A stretch of 64,000 bases of DNA from assembly GCF_036227125.1 (NCBI RefSeq), contig NZ_CP109435.1, positions 8,990,001 through 9,054,000 of the forward strand, in the 5' to 3' direction. Origin of the DNA: Streptomyces sp. NBC_01485 (lineage in GTDB: Bacteria; Actinomycetota; Actinomycetes; Streptomycetales; Streptomycetaceae). Of this stretch, positions 49,896-59,200 are shown piece by piece. Numbering within the stretch: the stretch's first letter is position 1; each line of letters opens with the position of its first letter. The notes beneath the pieces are model-generated. The model was not told the DNA's origin. It saw nothing but the letters and a program-made list of their open reading frames with translations, and ran no database searches. Position numbers and translations under genes: made by a program.

Positions 49896-51355
49896 CGGCT
49901 CAGCTCCGGTTCGGGCGTGTCCTGCTGTACGGGGCGCGGCTCCGGGCCGCTCTGGAAGACGGGCTTGCGCATCGCGTTCCTGCGCCGGATCTCGGTGGTC
50001 GCGAGCCGCCCCAGCTCGCCGAGCGTGGCGCTGCGTTGGCCGGGGGCGCGCAGCAGATGCCCGCTCGTGGCGCCGAGCACCCGCGCCGGGGTGAGGACCT
50101 CCAGGACGGAGGCCCGGTGGCTCAGCAGGTTCAGGACGCCGTCGACCTTGCCGCGCGCGTGCAGCCCGCGCACGACCCGCGGGACGAGGCCCGCGATGGG
50201 TCCGGCCACGCCGAGATCCGCGGCCAGGCCGTAGTACTCGGCGTACGTGCGGTCCCGCCAGCGGCCGAACTCCGCGACGGCGCGGTCGAGCCGGACGCCC
50301 GACCCGATGGCGTCACCGACCGCGTCGGCGAGCCGCTGCGCCTGGTGGAAGGCGTCGCCGATGCCGCGCCCGCCCGCCGGGTCCTTGAAGTGCCCGGCGT
50401 CGCCGAGCAGCACCCAGCCGGCGCCCGCCGCCTCGCGGAAGTAGCCGAAGAAGCGCCGGATGCCGTAGATCCTGCTCGCCCTGGTGGCGCCCGAGAGGGC
50501 CTCGGCGATCGGCGCGCAGCGCATCGCGTGGGCGCGCACGGAGCCGTCGAGGTCGGCGCGGAAGCTCTCCCGCTCGTGCTGCTGCGGGGAGACGCCCACG
50601 ATGTAGAGGCCGTTGTCGGCGGGGCCGCCCAGCATGTGCCGGTCGCCCCAGCGGTGGAAGACGAAGGTCGGCCGCGGACCGGTGTCCGCGCCCTCGAAGT
50701 ACGTCCAGTAGTAGCTGCGTTCGCCGGGACTCACGTGGTACATGCGGGACCCGCACGCCTCGGCGACCTTCGAGGTCCGCCCGTCCGCGCCGACCACCAG
50801 GCGGGCCCGCAGCCGCGTCTCGACGCCGCCCGACACCGCCCGGACCCCCGTGACGCGGCCGCCCTCACGGATCACCCCGACGACCCGGGTGCCCAGCCGT
50901 ACCTCGGCGCCGGACGTGCGGGCCGCGTCCACCAGGAGCGGGTCGAGGACCTCGCGGCGGATGCACGCCGCGCCGCCCACGTCGCCGGGCTCCTGCGGGA
51001 ACGCCGCCACGCAGCGGAACTCCTCCAGGCGCATGTCGACGTGGCTCATGGTGGTGGCCCCGGCCTCGCGCAGCCGCTCCATCACGCCGAGGCGGTTCAG
51101 GAACGCCAGGGAATCGGCCTGGAGGATGTTCGAGGAGAGGGTCGAGCGGATCTCGGTGGCCTGGTCGAGCACGGCGACCCGCAGACCGCGGCGCGCGAGG
51201 AGCGCGCCGAGCGTGGCCCCGGCACAGCGCGCGCCGACGATGATCACGTCGAACTCCGCGGTCCCGCCGGGGCGTTCTGCCGCACCGGACCGCTCTGCCG
51301 CGTCGAACCGGTCGTTCTCGGCGGACTTCCCGGCCCGCTCGGACGGCTCGCTCAT
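49892..51355 (-). CDS. FAD-dependent monooxygenase (PHBH-fold)
   Basis: 487 residues. FAD motif FDVIIVGARCAGATLGALLA, the DG motif VVGADGRTSKVAEACG, and GWVLLGDAGHFKDPAGGRGI mark the group A flavin monooxygenase / geranylgeranyl-reductase-like fold; no halogenase WxWxIP motif is present. Probable roles are hydroxylation or epoxidation of the polyketide chain or its double bond. The C-terminal ~100 residues form an extra helical tail. ATGA overlaps join it to both the KAS III-like gene upstream and the AfsA-like gene downstream. Confidence 0.88.
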   Translation of the reverse strand: MSEPSERAGKSAENDRFDAAERSGAAERPGGTAEFDVIIVGARCAGATLGALLARRGLRVAVLDQATEIRSTLSSNILQADSLAFLNRLGVMERLREAGATTMSHVDMRLEEFRCVAAFPQEPGDVGGAACIRREVLDPLLVDAARTSGAEVRLGTRVVGVIREGGRVTGVRAVSGGVETRLRARLVVGADGRTSKVAEACGSRMYHVSPGERSYYWTYFEGADTGPRPTFVFHRWGDRHMLGGPADNGLYIVGVSPQQHERESFRADLDGSVRAHAMRCAPIAEALSGATRASRIYGIRRFFGYFREAAGAGWVLLGDAGHFKDPAGGRGIGDAFHQAQRLADAVGDAIGSGVRLDRAVAEFGRWRDRTYAEYYGLAADLGVAGPIAGLVPRVVRGLHARGKVDGVLNLLSHRASVLEVLTPARVLGATSGHLLRAPGQRSATLGELGRLATTEIRRRNAMRKPVFQSGPEPRPVQQDTPEPELSR

Positions 51356-52368
51356 GAGGCGCCGTTCCAGCGCACCGCCGCGGCGGCGGCGAAGTCACCG
51401 GCGTGCGCGAACCCCGACATCACCACGAGGTCGCCGTCGCGCAGGTCTCCGGCGCGGGCCGCCCGGTCGAGGGTGACGGGCACGGCGGCGCCGTACAGGT
51501 TCCCGTAGCGGTCGAAGGTGTCCAGGTGCCGCGCCTCGTCCAGTTTCAGGGCCTGGCGCCAGTTCTTCAGGAAGATCCGGTTCGGCTGGTTGGTGACGAG
51601 CACGTCGATGTCGGACGGCTGCTCCCCGAGGTCCGAGCAGAGCTTCCCGACGAGCTCGGGCACGAGGGTGTTCCCGCGCTGGAGGATCTCCGTCGTCTTA
51701 GCGGCGTCGAAGCCGATGTCCATCTGGCCCTCGCCCGGCTCCCAGTACCTGCGCCCGTCCGGGGTCTTGATGCCGAGGTCCACCGAGTACGCGGGGATGC
51801 TGCGGGTCCGTACCCCGAGGAGCGGCGAGCCCGCGCCGGCCTCCAGGTAGGCCACGCCGCAGCCGTCGCCCGGGATCGGCGCGTGCGACAGCTTGCGCAC
51901 GTCGGACTGGGCGAACATCTGGCCCGCGGTGTTCTGCACGTTGGCGATCAGCGCGGTGCGTGCCGCTCCGTCGGCCATGATCTTCTGGGCCAGCGAGAGC
52001 ATGTACGGGAACGAGGCGCAGCCGCCGTTGTGCAGGTCCACGATCCACTCGGGATCGATGCCGAGGGCGTGCGCGGCCTGGGCGCCGACGCCCATGAACG
52101 GCTCGTCCGGCAGCAGCACGTTCGTCAGCAGCACGTCGACCTGGCCCGCGGGCCCCTTGCCGAGGCGCTCGAAGAGCGGCCGGGCCGCCTTGGCGATCAT
52201 GTCGGCGGCTCGCTCGCCGGGGGCGACGTGGTGCCGGGTCGGGGGCACGCGGAACAGCGGGGTGTTGGCGAGCGGGTCCACCGGGGCGTCCTCGTCCAGG
52301 AAGAACTCGGGCCCCACCACCTTCTCGGGCAGATAGCTCCCGAAGTCGACTATGCCGACGGGCTGCAT
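51352..52368 (-). CDS. KAS III-like (FabH-family) protein with altered active site
   Basis: 338 residues of the thiolase fold. The nucleophile Cys117 is in LHNGGCASFPYML and the late Asn290 in RYGNLYGAAVP, as in FabH. The catalytic His of the usual HQAN motif is replaced: the segment reads LVTNQPNRIF with Asn260 there. Loss of that His argues against normal decarboxylative condensation and suggests acyl transfer, esterification or condensation by another route. ATG 52368 has AAGGA six bases upstream and overlaps the end of the PKS gene by 19 bases; it is also coupled (ATGA) to the monooxygenase gene. Confidence 0.88.
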   Translation of the reverse strand: MQPVGIVDFGSYLPEKVVGPEFFLDEDAPVDPLANTPLFRVPPTRHHVAPGERAADMIAKAARPLFERLGKGPAGQVDVLLTNVLLPDEPFMGVGAQAAHALGIDPEWIVDLHNGGCASFPYMLSLAQKIMADGAARTALIANVQNTAGQMFAQSDVRKLSHAPIPGDGCGVAYLEAGAGSPLLGVRTRSIPAYSVDLGIKTPDGRRYWEPGEGQMDIGFDAAKTTEILQRGNTLVPELVGKLCSDLGEQPSDIDVLVTNQPNRIFLKNWRQALKLDEARHLDTFDRYGNLYGAAVPVTLDRAARAGDLRDGDLVVMSGFAHAGDFAAAAAVRWNGAS

Positions 52369-55300
52369 GACAGTTCCTTTCGAAGCCATTCCTCGACGGT
52401 GCGTGCCGTGTGAGCGGCGTGCTCCTCGAGGAGCGAGAAGTGGTCGCCGGTGACGGGCGTGACGGTGTCCGCGGCCTGCCAGAGCCGCCAGGCCGCGCCG
52501 TCCGGCGCGTCGGGCCCCCGCTCGGCGGTCAGGAGCAGCGCGGGCGCCGTCAGCGGGTCGGCCGCCCAGTCGTCGAAGAGCCGCAGATAGCCGCCCATGG
52601 CCAGCACGACGTCGTCGTCGATGTCGGCGGGCGCGCCGTCCCGGGCGAGGATGCGGCCCATCGCCCAGGCGAACACCGCTTGCTGCTGGACGGGTTCGGG
52701 TTCGTACGTGTCGATCAGCACGACCCCTTCGACGCGGTGCCCGGCGCGCTCCAGTTGCGCGGCGGCGGCGTGCGCGAGGGCGCCGCCGATGGAGTGCCCC
52801 GCGAGGACCAGCGGGGCACCGCCCGCGGTGTGCAGCGCGGCGGCGGCCAGGCTGTCGACCGCCGCCCGCCACGAGCCGGGCAGCAGCGGCGAGGTGCCGA
52901 AGCCGGGCAGGGTGAGCGCGGACATCCGCGGCCGGTGGGTGAATCCGGCGGCGAACCGGGCGAACTGGTGCGGGCCCGACCCGGCCAGGAAGGACGGCAC
53001 GCAGACCACGGCGGGCGCAGCGGGTCCGTCGGAGAGCAGCACGGACTCCGGCGGGACCGCGGGCCGTTCGGCCGTGGCGAAGGCGGGCCGGTCCGCGGCG
53101 GCCGCCCGCAGCAGCGGTACGGCGTCACCGAGTCGCCCTCGCCGGTGCAGGTCCCTGAGCAGGTCGGCGGGGTCGCTCGGGGTGCTCGGGGCGAGCAGCG
53201 GGCGCAGGTGCTCGGCGAGGGCCGCCGGGGTGGGGTGGTCGACCAGGAGGGTGGCCGGAAGGTCGAGGCCGGTGACCGTGGCCAGGCGCCGCTGGAAGCG
53301 GACGGCGCCGAGCGAGTCGATGCCGAGCTCCAGCAGCGTCAGGTCCGGGTCGATCTGCGCGCCGTCCTCGTATCCGAGGACGTGGGCCGCCTGGGTGCGG
53401 ACCAGCCCGAGGACGTCCTGCTCGTGGTCCGCCCGCTCCGGCTCGTCCGGGTTCGGCTGTTCCCGCCCGGCCGGTGCCGGAGCCGCCCGGTCCGCGGACG
53501 GGCCGGGATCCGTGCCCCGCACGGTCTGCGGCACGTCGATCCAGTGGCGGCGCGGCTGGAAGGCGTACGTCGGGAGCGGCACCCGGCGAGCCGCGTCCCG
53601 GGGAAGGAGAGCCGCGAGGTCGCCGCACGCGCCGTGCGTGTGCAGCTCGGCGAGCGCGGTCATGAGCGCGGCGGGCTCGGGCACGCGCCCGTCGAGGGCG
53701 GGAGCGAGCACCGCGGACCCCGGGTCGCGCAGGCACAGCCGGGTCATCGAGGTCAGCACACCGCTCGGCCCGAGCTCCAGGAACGCCGTCGCCCCCGCGC
53801 CCTCCAGGCGGCGTACCCCGTCGTGGAAGCGGACGGGGCGCTCGGCGTGGCGGACCCAGTAGTCGGGCGTGGCCAGGTCGGTCGCAGCGGCGAAGGTCCC
53901 CGTCACGTTCGAGACGATCGGCAGGGTCGGCGCGTGGTAGCTCAAGCCGCCCGCGACGGCCGCGAGTTCCTCCAGCATCGGCCGCATCAGAGGCGAGTGG
54001 AAGGCATGGCTGACGCGCAGCGGGCGGGTGCGGCGGCCCTGCTCCTGCCACGCTCGCAGCCAGGCCGCGAGGGGGTCGGCGGCACCGGACACGACGACCG
54101 AGCGGGGCCCGTTCACGGCGGCCACGGCCAGCCGGTCGTCGCCGCGCAGGCTCTCCAGGACCTCGTCCTCCGCCGCCTCCACGGCGACCATCGCGCCGCC
54201 CTCCGGCAGGGCCTGCATGAGCCTGCCGCGCGCGGCGACCAGGGTGCTCGCGTCGGCCAGGGACAGCACCCCGGCGACATGCGCGGCGGACAGCTCGCCG
54301 ATCGAGTGGCCCAGCAGGAAGTCCGGTGTGAAGCCCCAGGACTCGACGAGACGGTAGAGGGCCACCTCCAGGGCGAACAGGGCCGGCTGCGTCCAGCCCG
54401 TGCGGTGCAGCAGCTCCGCCTCGGGGGTGCCGTCGGGGGCGTCCATCACCTGACGCAGGGGCAGGTCCAGATGCCGGTCGAGCTCGGCGCAGGCCGCGGC
54501 CAGGGCATCGGCGAACACCGGGTGGGCGGCGGCGAGTCCGCTGCCCATGCCGGCCCGCTGGGACCCCTGCCCGGAGAAGAGGAAGGCGGTTTTGCGTGAC
54601 CGCGCCGCCACTCCCAGGGCGGCGTTGCCCGGCAGTTCCCCCGCGCCGACGGCGGCCAGTCCTGTGAGGAGTTCGGTGCGGGTGGTGCCGGTGAGGGTGG
54701 CGCGGTGGTCGAAGTGGGCGCGGGTGTGGGCGAGGGCGGCGCCGATCTGGGTGGGGGTGGCGTGCGGTTGTGCGGTGGTGAGGTGGGTGTGGAGGCGGCG
54801 GGCCTGGGCGCGCAGGGCGGCCGGCGTCTTGGCGGACAGCAACCACGGCACCACCGGCAGCGCCTCAGGCTCCGGCCCCGCCCCGGCGTCGGGGGACGCG
54901 TCGAGCGGTGCCTCCTCCACCACGACGTGCGCGTTGCTGCCGCTGATGCCGAAGGCCGACACCCCGGCCCGGCGGACCCGTTCGCCGCGCGGCCACGGGG
55001 TGGCCTCGGTCAGCAGGGAGATACCGCCGCCGGACCAGTCGGCCTTGGGCGTGGGCCGGTCGACGTGCAGGGTCCGGGGCAGTACTTCGTGACGGAGTGC
55101 CTGCACCGTCTTGATCAGTCCGCCGACGCCCGCGGCGGCCTGGCTGTGCCCGATGTTGGACTTCAGCGAGCCCAGCCGCAGCGGGTGCGCGCCGGTCCGC
55201 TCGCGGCCGTAGACGGCCGTGAGGGCGTCGATCTCGATGGGGTCGCCGAGCGTGGTGCCGGTGCCGTGCCCCTCGACCGCGTCGATGTCGTCGGGACGCA

Positions 55301-56288
55301 ACCGCGCCGCGGCGAGCGCCTGCGTGATCACGCGCTGCTGGGAGCCGCCGTTCGGGGCGGTCAGGCCGTTGCTGGCGCCGTCCTGGTTGACCGCGGAGCC
55401 CGTGATGACCGCCAGGACATGGTGGTTGTTGCGGCGGGCCTCGCTGAGGCGCTCCAGCAGGACGACTCCGACCCCCTCGCCCCAGCCGGTGCCGTCGGCG
55501 GCCTCCGCGTACGAACGGCACCTGCCGTCCGGCGAGAGCGCGCGCTGCCTGCTGAACTCGGTGAAGGTGCCCGGTGTGGACATCACCGTCACGCCGCCCG
55601 CCAGGGCCAGCGAACACTCGTCGTGACGCAGCGCCTGCACCGCCAGGTGCACGCCCACCAGCGACGACGAACAGGCCGTGTCGACGGTGAGGGCCGGACC
55701 CTCGAACCCCAGCACGTACGAGACGCGACCGGAGAGCACGCTGCCCGCCGAGCCGATGCCCCAGTAGCCCTCCAGCTCCTCCGGGCCCGACCGCGCCAAC
55801 TGCGCGTAGTCCTGGCCCGTCGTCCCCACGAACACACCCGTCCGGGAGCCGCGCAGGCCGCCCGGGTCGATGCCCGCGTCCTCCAGGGACTCCCAGACGG
55901 TCTGCAGGAGCAGCCGCTGCTGCGGGTCCATCGCCAGGGCCTCGGTGCGGCCGATGCCGAAGAACTCCGCGTCGAACTCCGTCGCCCCGTCCAGGAACCC
56001 GCCGGCCCTGGCGTACGTCGTGCCGGGATGGTCCGGGTCGTCGTGGAAGAGCCGGTCCAGGTCCCAGCCCCGGTCCGCGGGGAAGTCCGCGACCACGTCG
56101 CGCCCGGCGGCCACCAGGTCCCACAGGTCGTCGGGGGAGGTCACGCCGCCCGGATACCGGCAGGCCATGCCCACCACCGCGACCGGCTCGTACGCGCGCT
56201 GTTCGACCTGCCCCAACTGCTCACGGGTGGCCTGCAGTTCGGCGGTGACGCGTTTGAGGTACCGCAGTGTCCTGTCGTCGTCCGGCAT
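52350..56288 (-). CDS. Modular type I PKS: KS-AT-ACP-TE (terminal module)
   Basis: 1,312 residues. N-terminal docking helix (LRYLKRVTAELQATREQLGQ), KS with Cys206 (DTACSSS) and downstream His motifs, AT with Ser662 (GHSIGE) and HAFH, which predicts malonyl-CoA, ACP with Ser992 (LGIDSLGAV), and a thioesterase with Ser1166 (LAGHSIGGALAHA). There is no ketoreductase or dehydratase, so the released chain should keep a beta-keto group. The TE may hydrolyse or cyclise. It starts four bases after the stop of the first PKS gene, whose C-terminal docking segment matches the order PKS1 to PKS2. Confidence 0.96.
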   Translation of the reverse strand: MPDDDRTLRYLKRVTAELQATREQLGQVEQRAYEPVAVVGMACRYPGGVTSPDDLWDLVAAGRDVVADFPADRGWDLDRLFHDDPDHPGTTYARAGGFLDGATEFDAEFFGIGRTEALAMDPQQRLLLQTVWESLEDAGIDPGGLRGSRTGVFVGTTGQDYAQLARSGPEELEGYWGIGSAGSVLSGRVSYVLGFEGPALTVDTACSSSLVGVHLAVQALRHDECSLALAGGVTVMSTPGTFTEFSRQRALSPDGRCRSYAEAADGTGWGEGVGVVLLERLSEARRNNHHVLAVITGSAVNQDGASNGLTAPNGGSQQRVITQALAAARLRPDDIDAVEGHGTGTTLGDPIEIDALTAVYGRERTGAHPLRLGSLKSNIGHSQAAAGVGGLIKTVQALRHEVLPRTLHVDRPTPKADWSGGGISLLTEATPWPRGERVRRAGVSAFGISGSNAHVVVEEAPLDASPDAGAGPEPEALPVVPWLLSAKTPAALRAQARRLHTHLTTAQPHATPTQIGAALAHTRAHFDHRATLTGTTRTELLTGLAAVGAGELPGNAALGVAARSRKTAFLFSGQGSQRAGMGSGLAAAHPVFADALAAACAELDRHLDLPLRQVMDAPDGTPEAELLHRTGWTQPALFALEVALYRLVESWGFTPDFLLGHSIGELSAAHVAGVLSLADASTLVAARGRLMQALPEGGAMVAVEAAEDEVLESLRGDDRLAVAAVNGPRSVVVSGAADPLAAWLRAWQEQGRRTRPLRVSHAFHSPLMRPMLEELAAVAGGLSYHAPTLPIVSNVTGTFAAATDLATPDYWVRHAERPVRFHDGVRRLEGAGATAFLELGPSGVLTSMTRLCLRDPGSAVLAPALDGRVPEPAALMTALAELHTHGACGDLAALLPRDAARRVPLPTYAFQPRRHWIDVPQTVRGTDPGPSADRAAPAPAGREQPNPDEPERADHEQDVLGLVRTQAAHVLGYEDGAQIDPDLTLLELGIDSLGAVRFQRRLATVTGLDLPATLLVDHPTPAALAEHLRPLLAPSTPSDPADLLRDLHRRGRLGDAVPLLRAAAADRPAFATAERPAVPPESVLLSDGPAAPAVVCVPSFLAGSGPHQFARFAAGFTHRPRMSALTLPGFGTSPLLPGSWRAAVDSLAAAALHTAGGAPLVLAGHSIGGALAHAAAAQLERAGHRVEGVVLIDTYEPEPVQQQAVFAWAMGRILARDGAPADIDDDVVLAMGGYLRLFDDWAADPLTAPALLLTAERGPDAPDGAAWRLWQAADTVTPVTGDHFSLLEEHAAHTARTVEEWLRKELSCSPSA
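54647..54840. repeat. 194-bp identical block in the KS-AT linker, copy in terminal PKS
   Basis: Identical base for base to 60287-60480, exactly 5,640 bp apart. It encodes the linker between KS and AT (LSAKTPAALRAQARRLHTHL onward). Flanking DNA diverges at once, which points to recent gene conversion between the two modules. Confidence 0.93.
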
Positions 56289-56291
56289 GAT

Positions 56292-59200
56292 TCAGCCCAA
56301 TCCCAGGTCGTTGTCGATCAGGTCGAACAAGTCGTCGGCGGACGCTTCCTCGATGCGCTCCCTGCGCAGGCCGCCGCCGTCCTCGCCGCCCCTGCCGTCG
56401 AGTGCCGCGAGCAGGGACCGCAGCCGCGTGCGGACGGCCGCCACGTCGGACTCGGCGACCGACGGGAGCAGCCCGGCGAGGCGGTCCAGATCCGCGTGCA
56501 CACCGGGCGCCGCCGCCTCCTCCTGCGTCCCGGCGCCGTGCTCGTCGAGCAGCGTGCGCAGGTGCGCGGCGAGCGCGGGAACCGTCGGGTGGCCGAACAC
56601 CAGGGTGGACGGCAGGCTGAGGCCGGTCACCTGGCTCAGCCGGTTGCGCAGCCGCACCGCGCCCAGGGAGTCCAGGCCCAGTTCCTTGAAGGGACGCTCC
56701 GGGTCGACCGCGCCCGCGTCCTCGTACCCGAGGACCACGGCGACCTCCGCGGCGACCGCCGCCAGCACCAGCGCGTCCCGCTCCTCGGGCGCGGCGGCCG
56801 CGAGGCGCGCGGGCAGCGCCGCGCCCGACCGGCCCGCGGGCCCCTGCGCGGCCGGCACCAGGGCCCGCAGCACGGCGGGCAGCGAGCCCTCGCGGGCCTG
56901 GGCACGCAGGGCGCCCAGGTCGAGCCGGGCGGGCAGCAGCAACGCGTCCTGCGTGCCGTGCACCGCGTCGAACAGGCGCAGCCCCTCGTCGGTGGCGAGC
57001 GGCGCCAGCCCCGACCTGCCCAACTGGGCCACCTCGGCGTCCCCGAGGTGCCGGGTCATGTCGCTCGTCTCCTCCCACAGGCCCCAGGCCAGCGAGAGAC
57101 CCGGCAGCCCCTGGGCGCGCCGCCACTGCGCGAACGTGTCGAGGAACGTGTTGGCCGCCGCGTAGTTGCCCTGTCCCGGGCCGCCGATGGTGCCCGCGAC
57201 CGAGGAGAACAGGACGAACGCGGCGAGCGGCACGGACTCGGTCAGCTCGTGCAGATGCAGGGCCGCGTCCACCTTGGGCGCCAGCACGCGGTCCAGCCGC
57301 TCGGGCGTCAGCGCCTCCAGGAGGCCGTCGTCGAGCGCCCCCGCGGAGTGGACGACGGCGGTCAGCGGATGCGCGGCGTCGACCGACGCGAGGAGCGCCG
57401 CCGTCGCCGACCGGTCCGAGACGTCGCAGGCCGCGACGGTGACCTGGGCGCCGAGGCCGGCCAGTTCGGCCGTCAGCTCCGACACGCCTTCGGCGTCCCG
57501 GCCGCGACGGCTGGCCAGGAGCAGGTGCCGCGCGCCCCGTTCGGCGGCGAGATGCCGGGCCAGGTGGGCGCCGAGTCCGCTGGTCCCCCCGGTGATCAGG
57601 ACCGTGCCGTCCGGGTCGAAGGGGAGCGGCCCGCCGGAGGCGCCCCGGACACGGACGGCACGGGGGATGTGGAGCACGCCGTCGCGTACGGCGACCTGGG
57701 GCTCCCCGGCGGCGAGCGCGACCGGCAGGACGCGCGCGGGATCGTCGGAGGCGTCGCCGGCCAGATCGACGAGCGTGAAGCGGCCGGGGTGCTCGGACTG
57801 CGCGGTACGCACCAGCCCCCACAGCGGCGCGAGGTCGGGGGCGACGGCCGCGCCGGGAGCGGTGGCCACGGCGTCCCGGGTGACCAGCACCAGACGCGCG
57901 TCGGCGAACCGCTCGTCGGCCAGCCAGCCGCGCAGCAGGGCGAGGGTGTGGTGGGCGCGGGCGCGGGCCGCCTCCGCGGTGGGCGTGCCGTGCGCCGCGG
58001 GCACGAGCACGACGACGGTGTCCGGCACGGGTCCGCCCGCGTCGAGCGCGGCGGCGAGTTGAGGGAGGCCGGGGTAGGTGGGGAGGGACGGGGCGGTGGC
58101 GCCGGCCCCGGCGACCGAGCCGCTCACGGCATCCGGATGCGCCATCGTCGTCCCGTCCTCGGCCAGGACCGCCCAGCGTCCGGACACGGGGCCCGGGGCG
58201 GGGTCCGGGACCGGTGCCGCCTGCCAGTCCACGCGGAAGAGGGAGTCGGCCGGCCCGCGTGCGCCGAGCAGGCGGGCCGGGGCCACCGGGCGGGCCACGA
58301 CCGAGTCGACGGTGACCACCGGGGCGCCTGCCGCGTCCACCGCGGACATCCGTACGGTGCCCTCGCCGAGTGTGGTGAGGGACACCCGCAGGTGCGTGGC
58401 GCCCGGCCGGACGACGCGCACACCGGACCAGGTGAACGGCAGCCAGGCCTGCCCGGACGCTCCGTCGGCACCGGCCAGTTCGGTCAGCTGGGCGTGGAAG
58501 GCGGCGTCGAGCAGGGCCGGGTGCACCCCGTACCCCTCGGCGCTCCCGCCGCCCCCGGCCGCCGCGGCGTCCACCTCGGCGAGGAGCACACCGTCGCGCC
58601 GCCAGGCCGCGCGCAGCCCGCGGAAGACGGGCCCGTAGCCGAAGCCCCGGTCGGCGAGCCGGTCGTAGAGGCCGTCGACGTCCAGCGGGTCGGCGCCCGA
58701 CGGGGGCCAGGAGACGGGAGCGGGGGAGGCGTCGCCGTGCGCCGGGGCGGGCGCGAGGAAGCCGCCTGCGTGCCGCGTCCATTCGTCGCCGCCCGCCGCG
58801 TCGGCCGGCCGGGAGTGGACCGTCACCGGCCGCCGTCCTCGGGCGTCCGGGGCCCCGACCGACGCCTGGAGGTCGACGGCGCTCTCGTCGGGGAGCACCA
58901 GGGGCTCCTCCAGCGTCAGCTCCTCGACCACGTCGCAGCCGACGTGCGAGGCGGCGAGGACGGCCATGTCCACGAAGGCGGTGCCCGGCAGCAGGACTGT
59001 GCCGTAGACCGCGTGGTCGTCCAGCCAGCCGTGCGTGCCCCGCGAGACGCGCCCGGTGAACAACCACCCGCTGCCGTCGGCGCGTTCGGCTCCGGCGGTC
59101 AGGAGCGGGTGACCGGTGGAGCGCAGTCCCGCGTCCCCGACGTCGCCCGCGGCGGGCCGGGGCGCCGCCCAGTAGCGCGTCGGCTCGAAGGCGTACGTGG

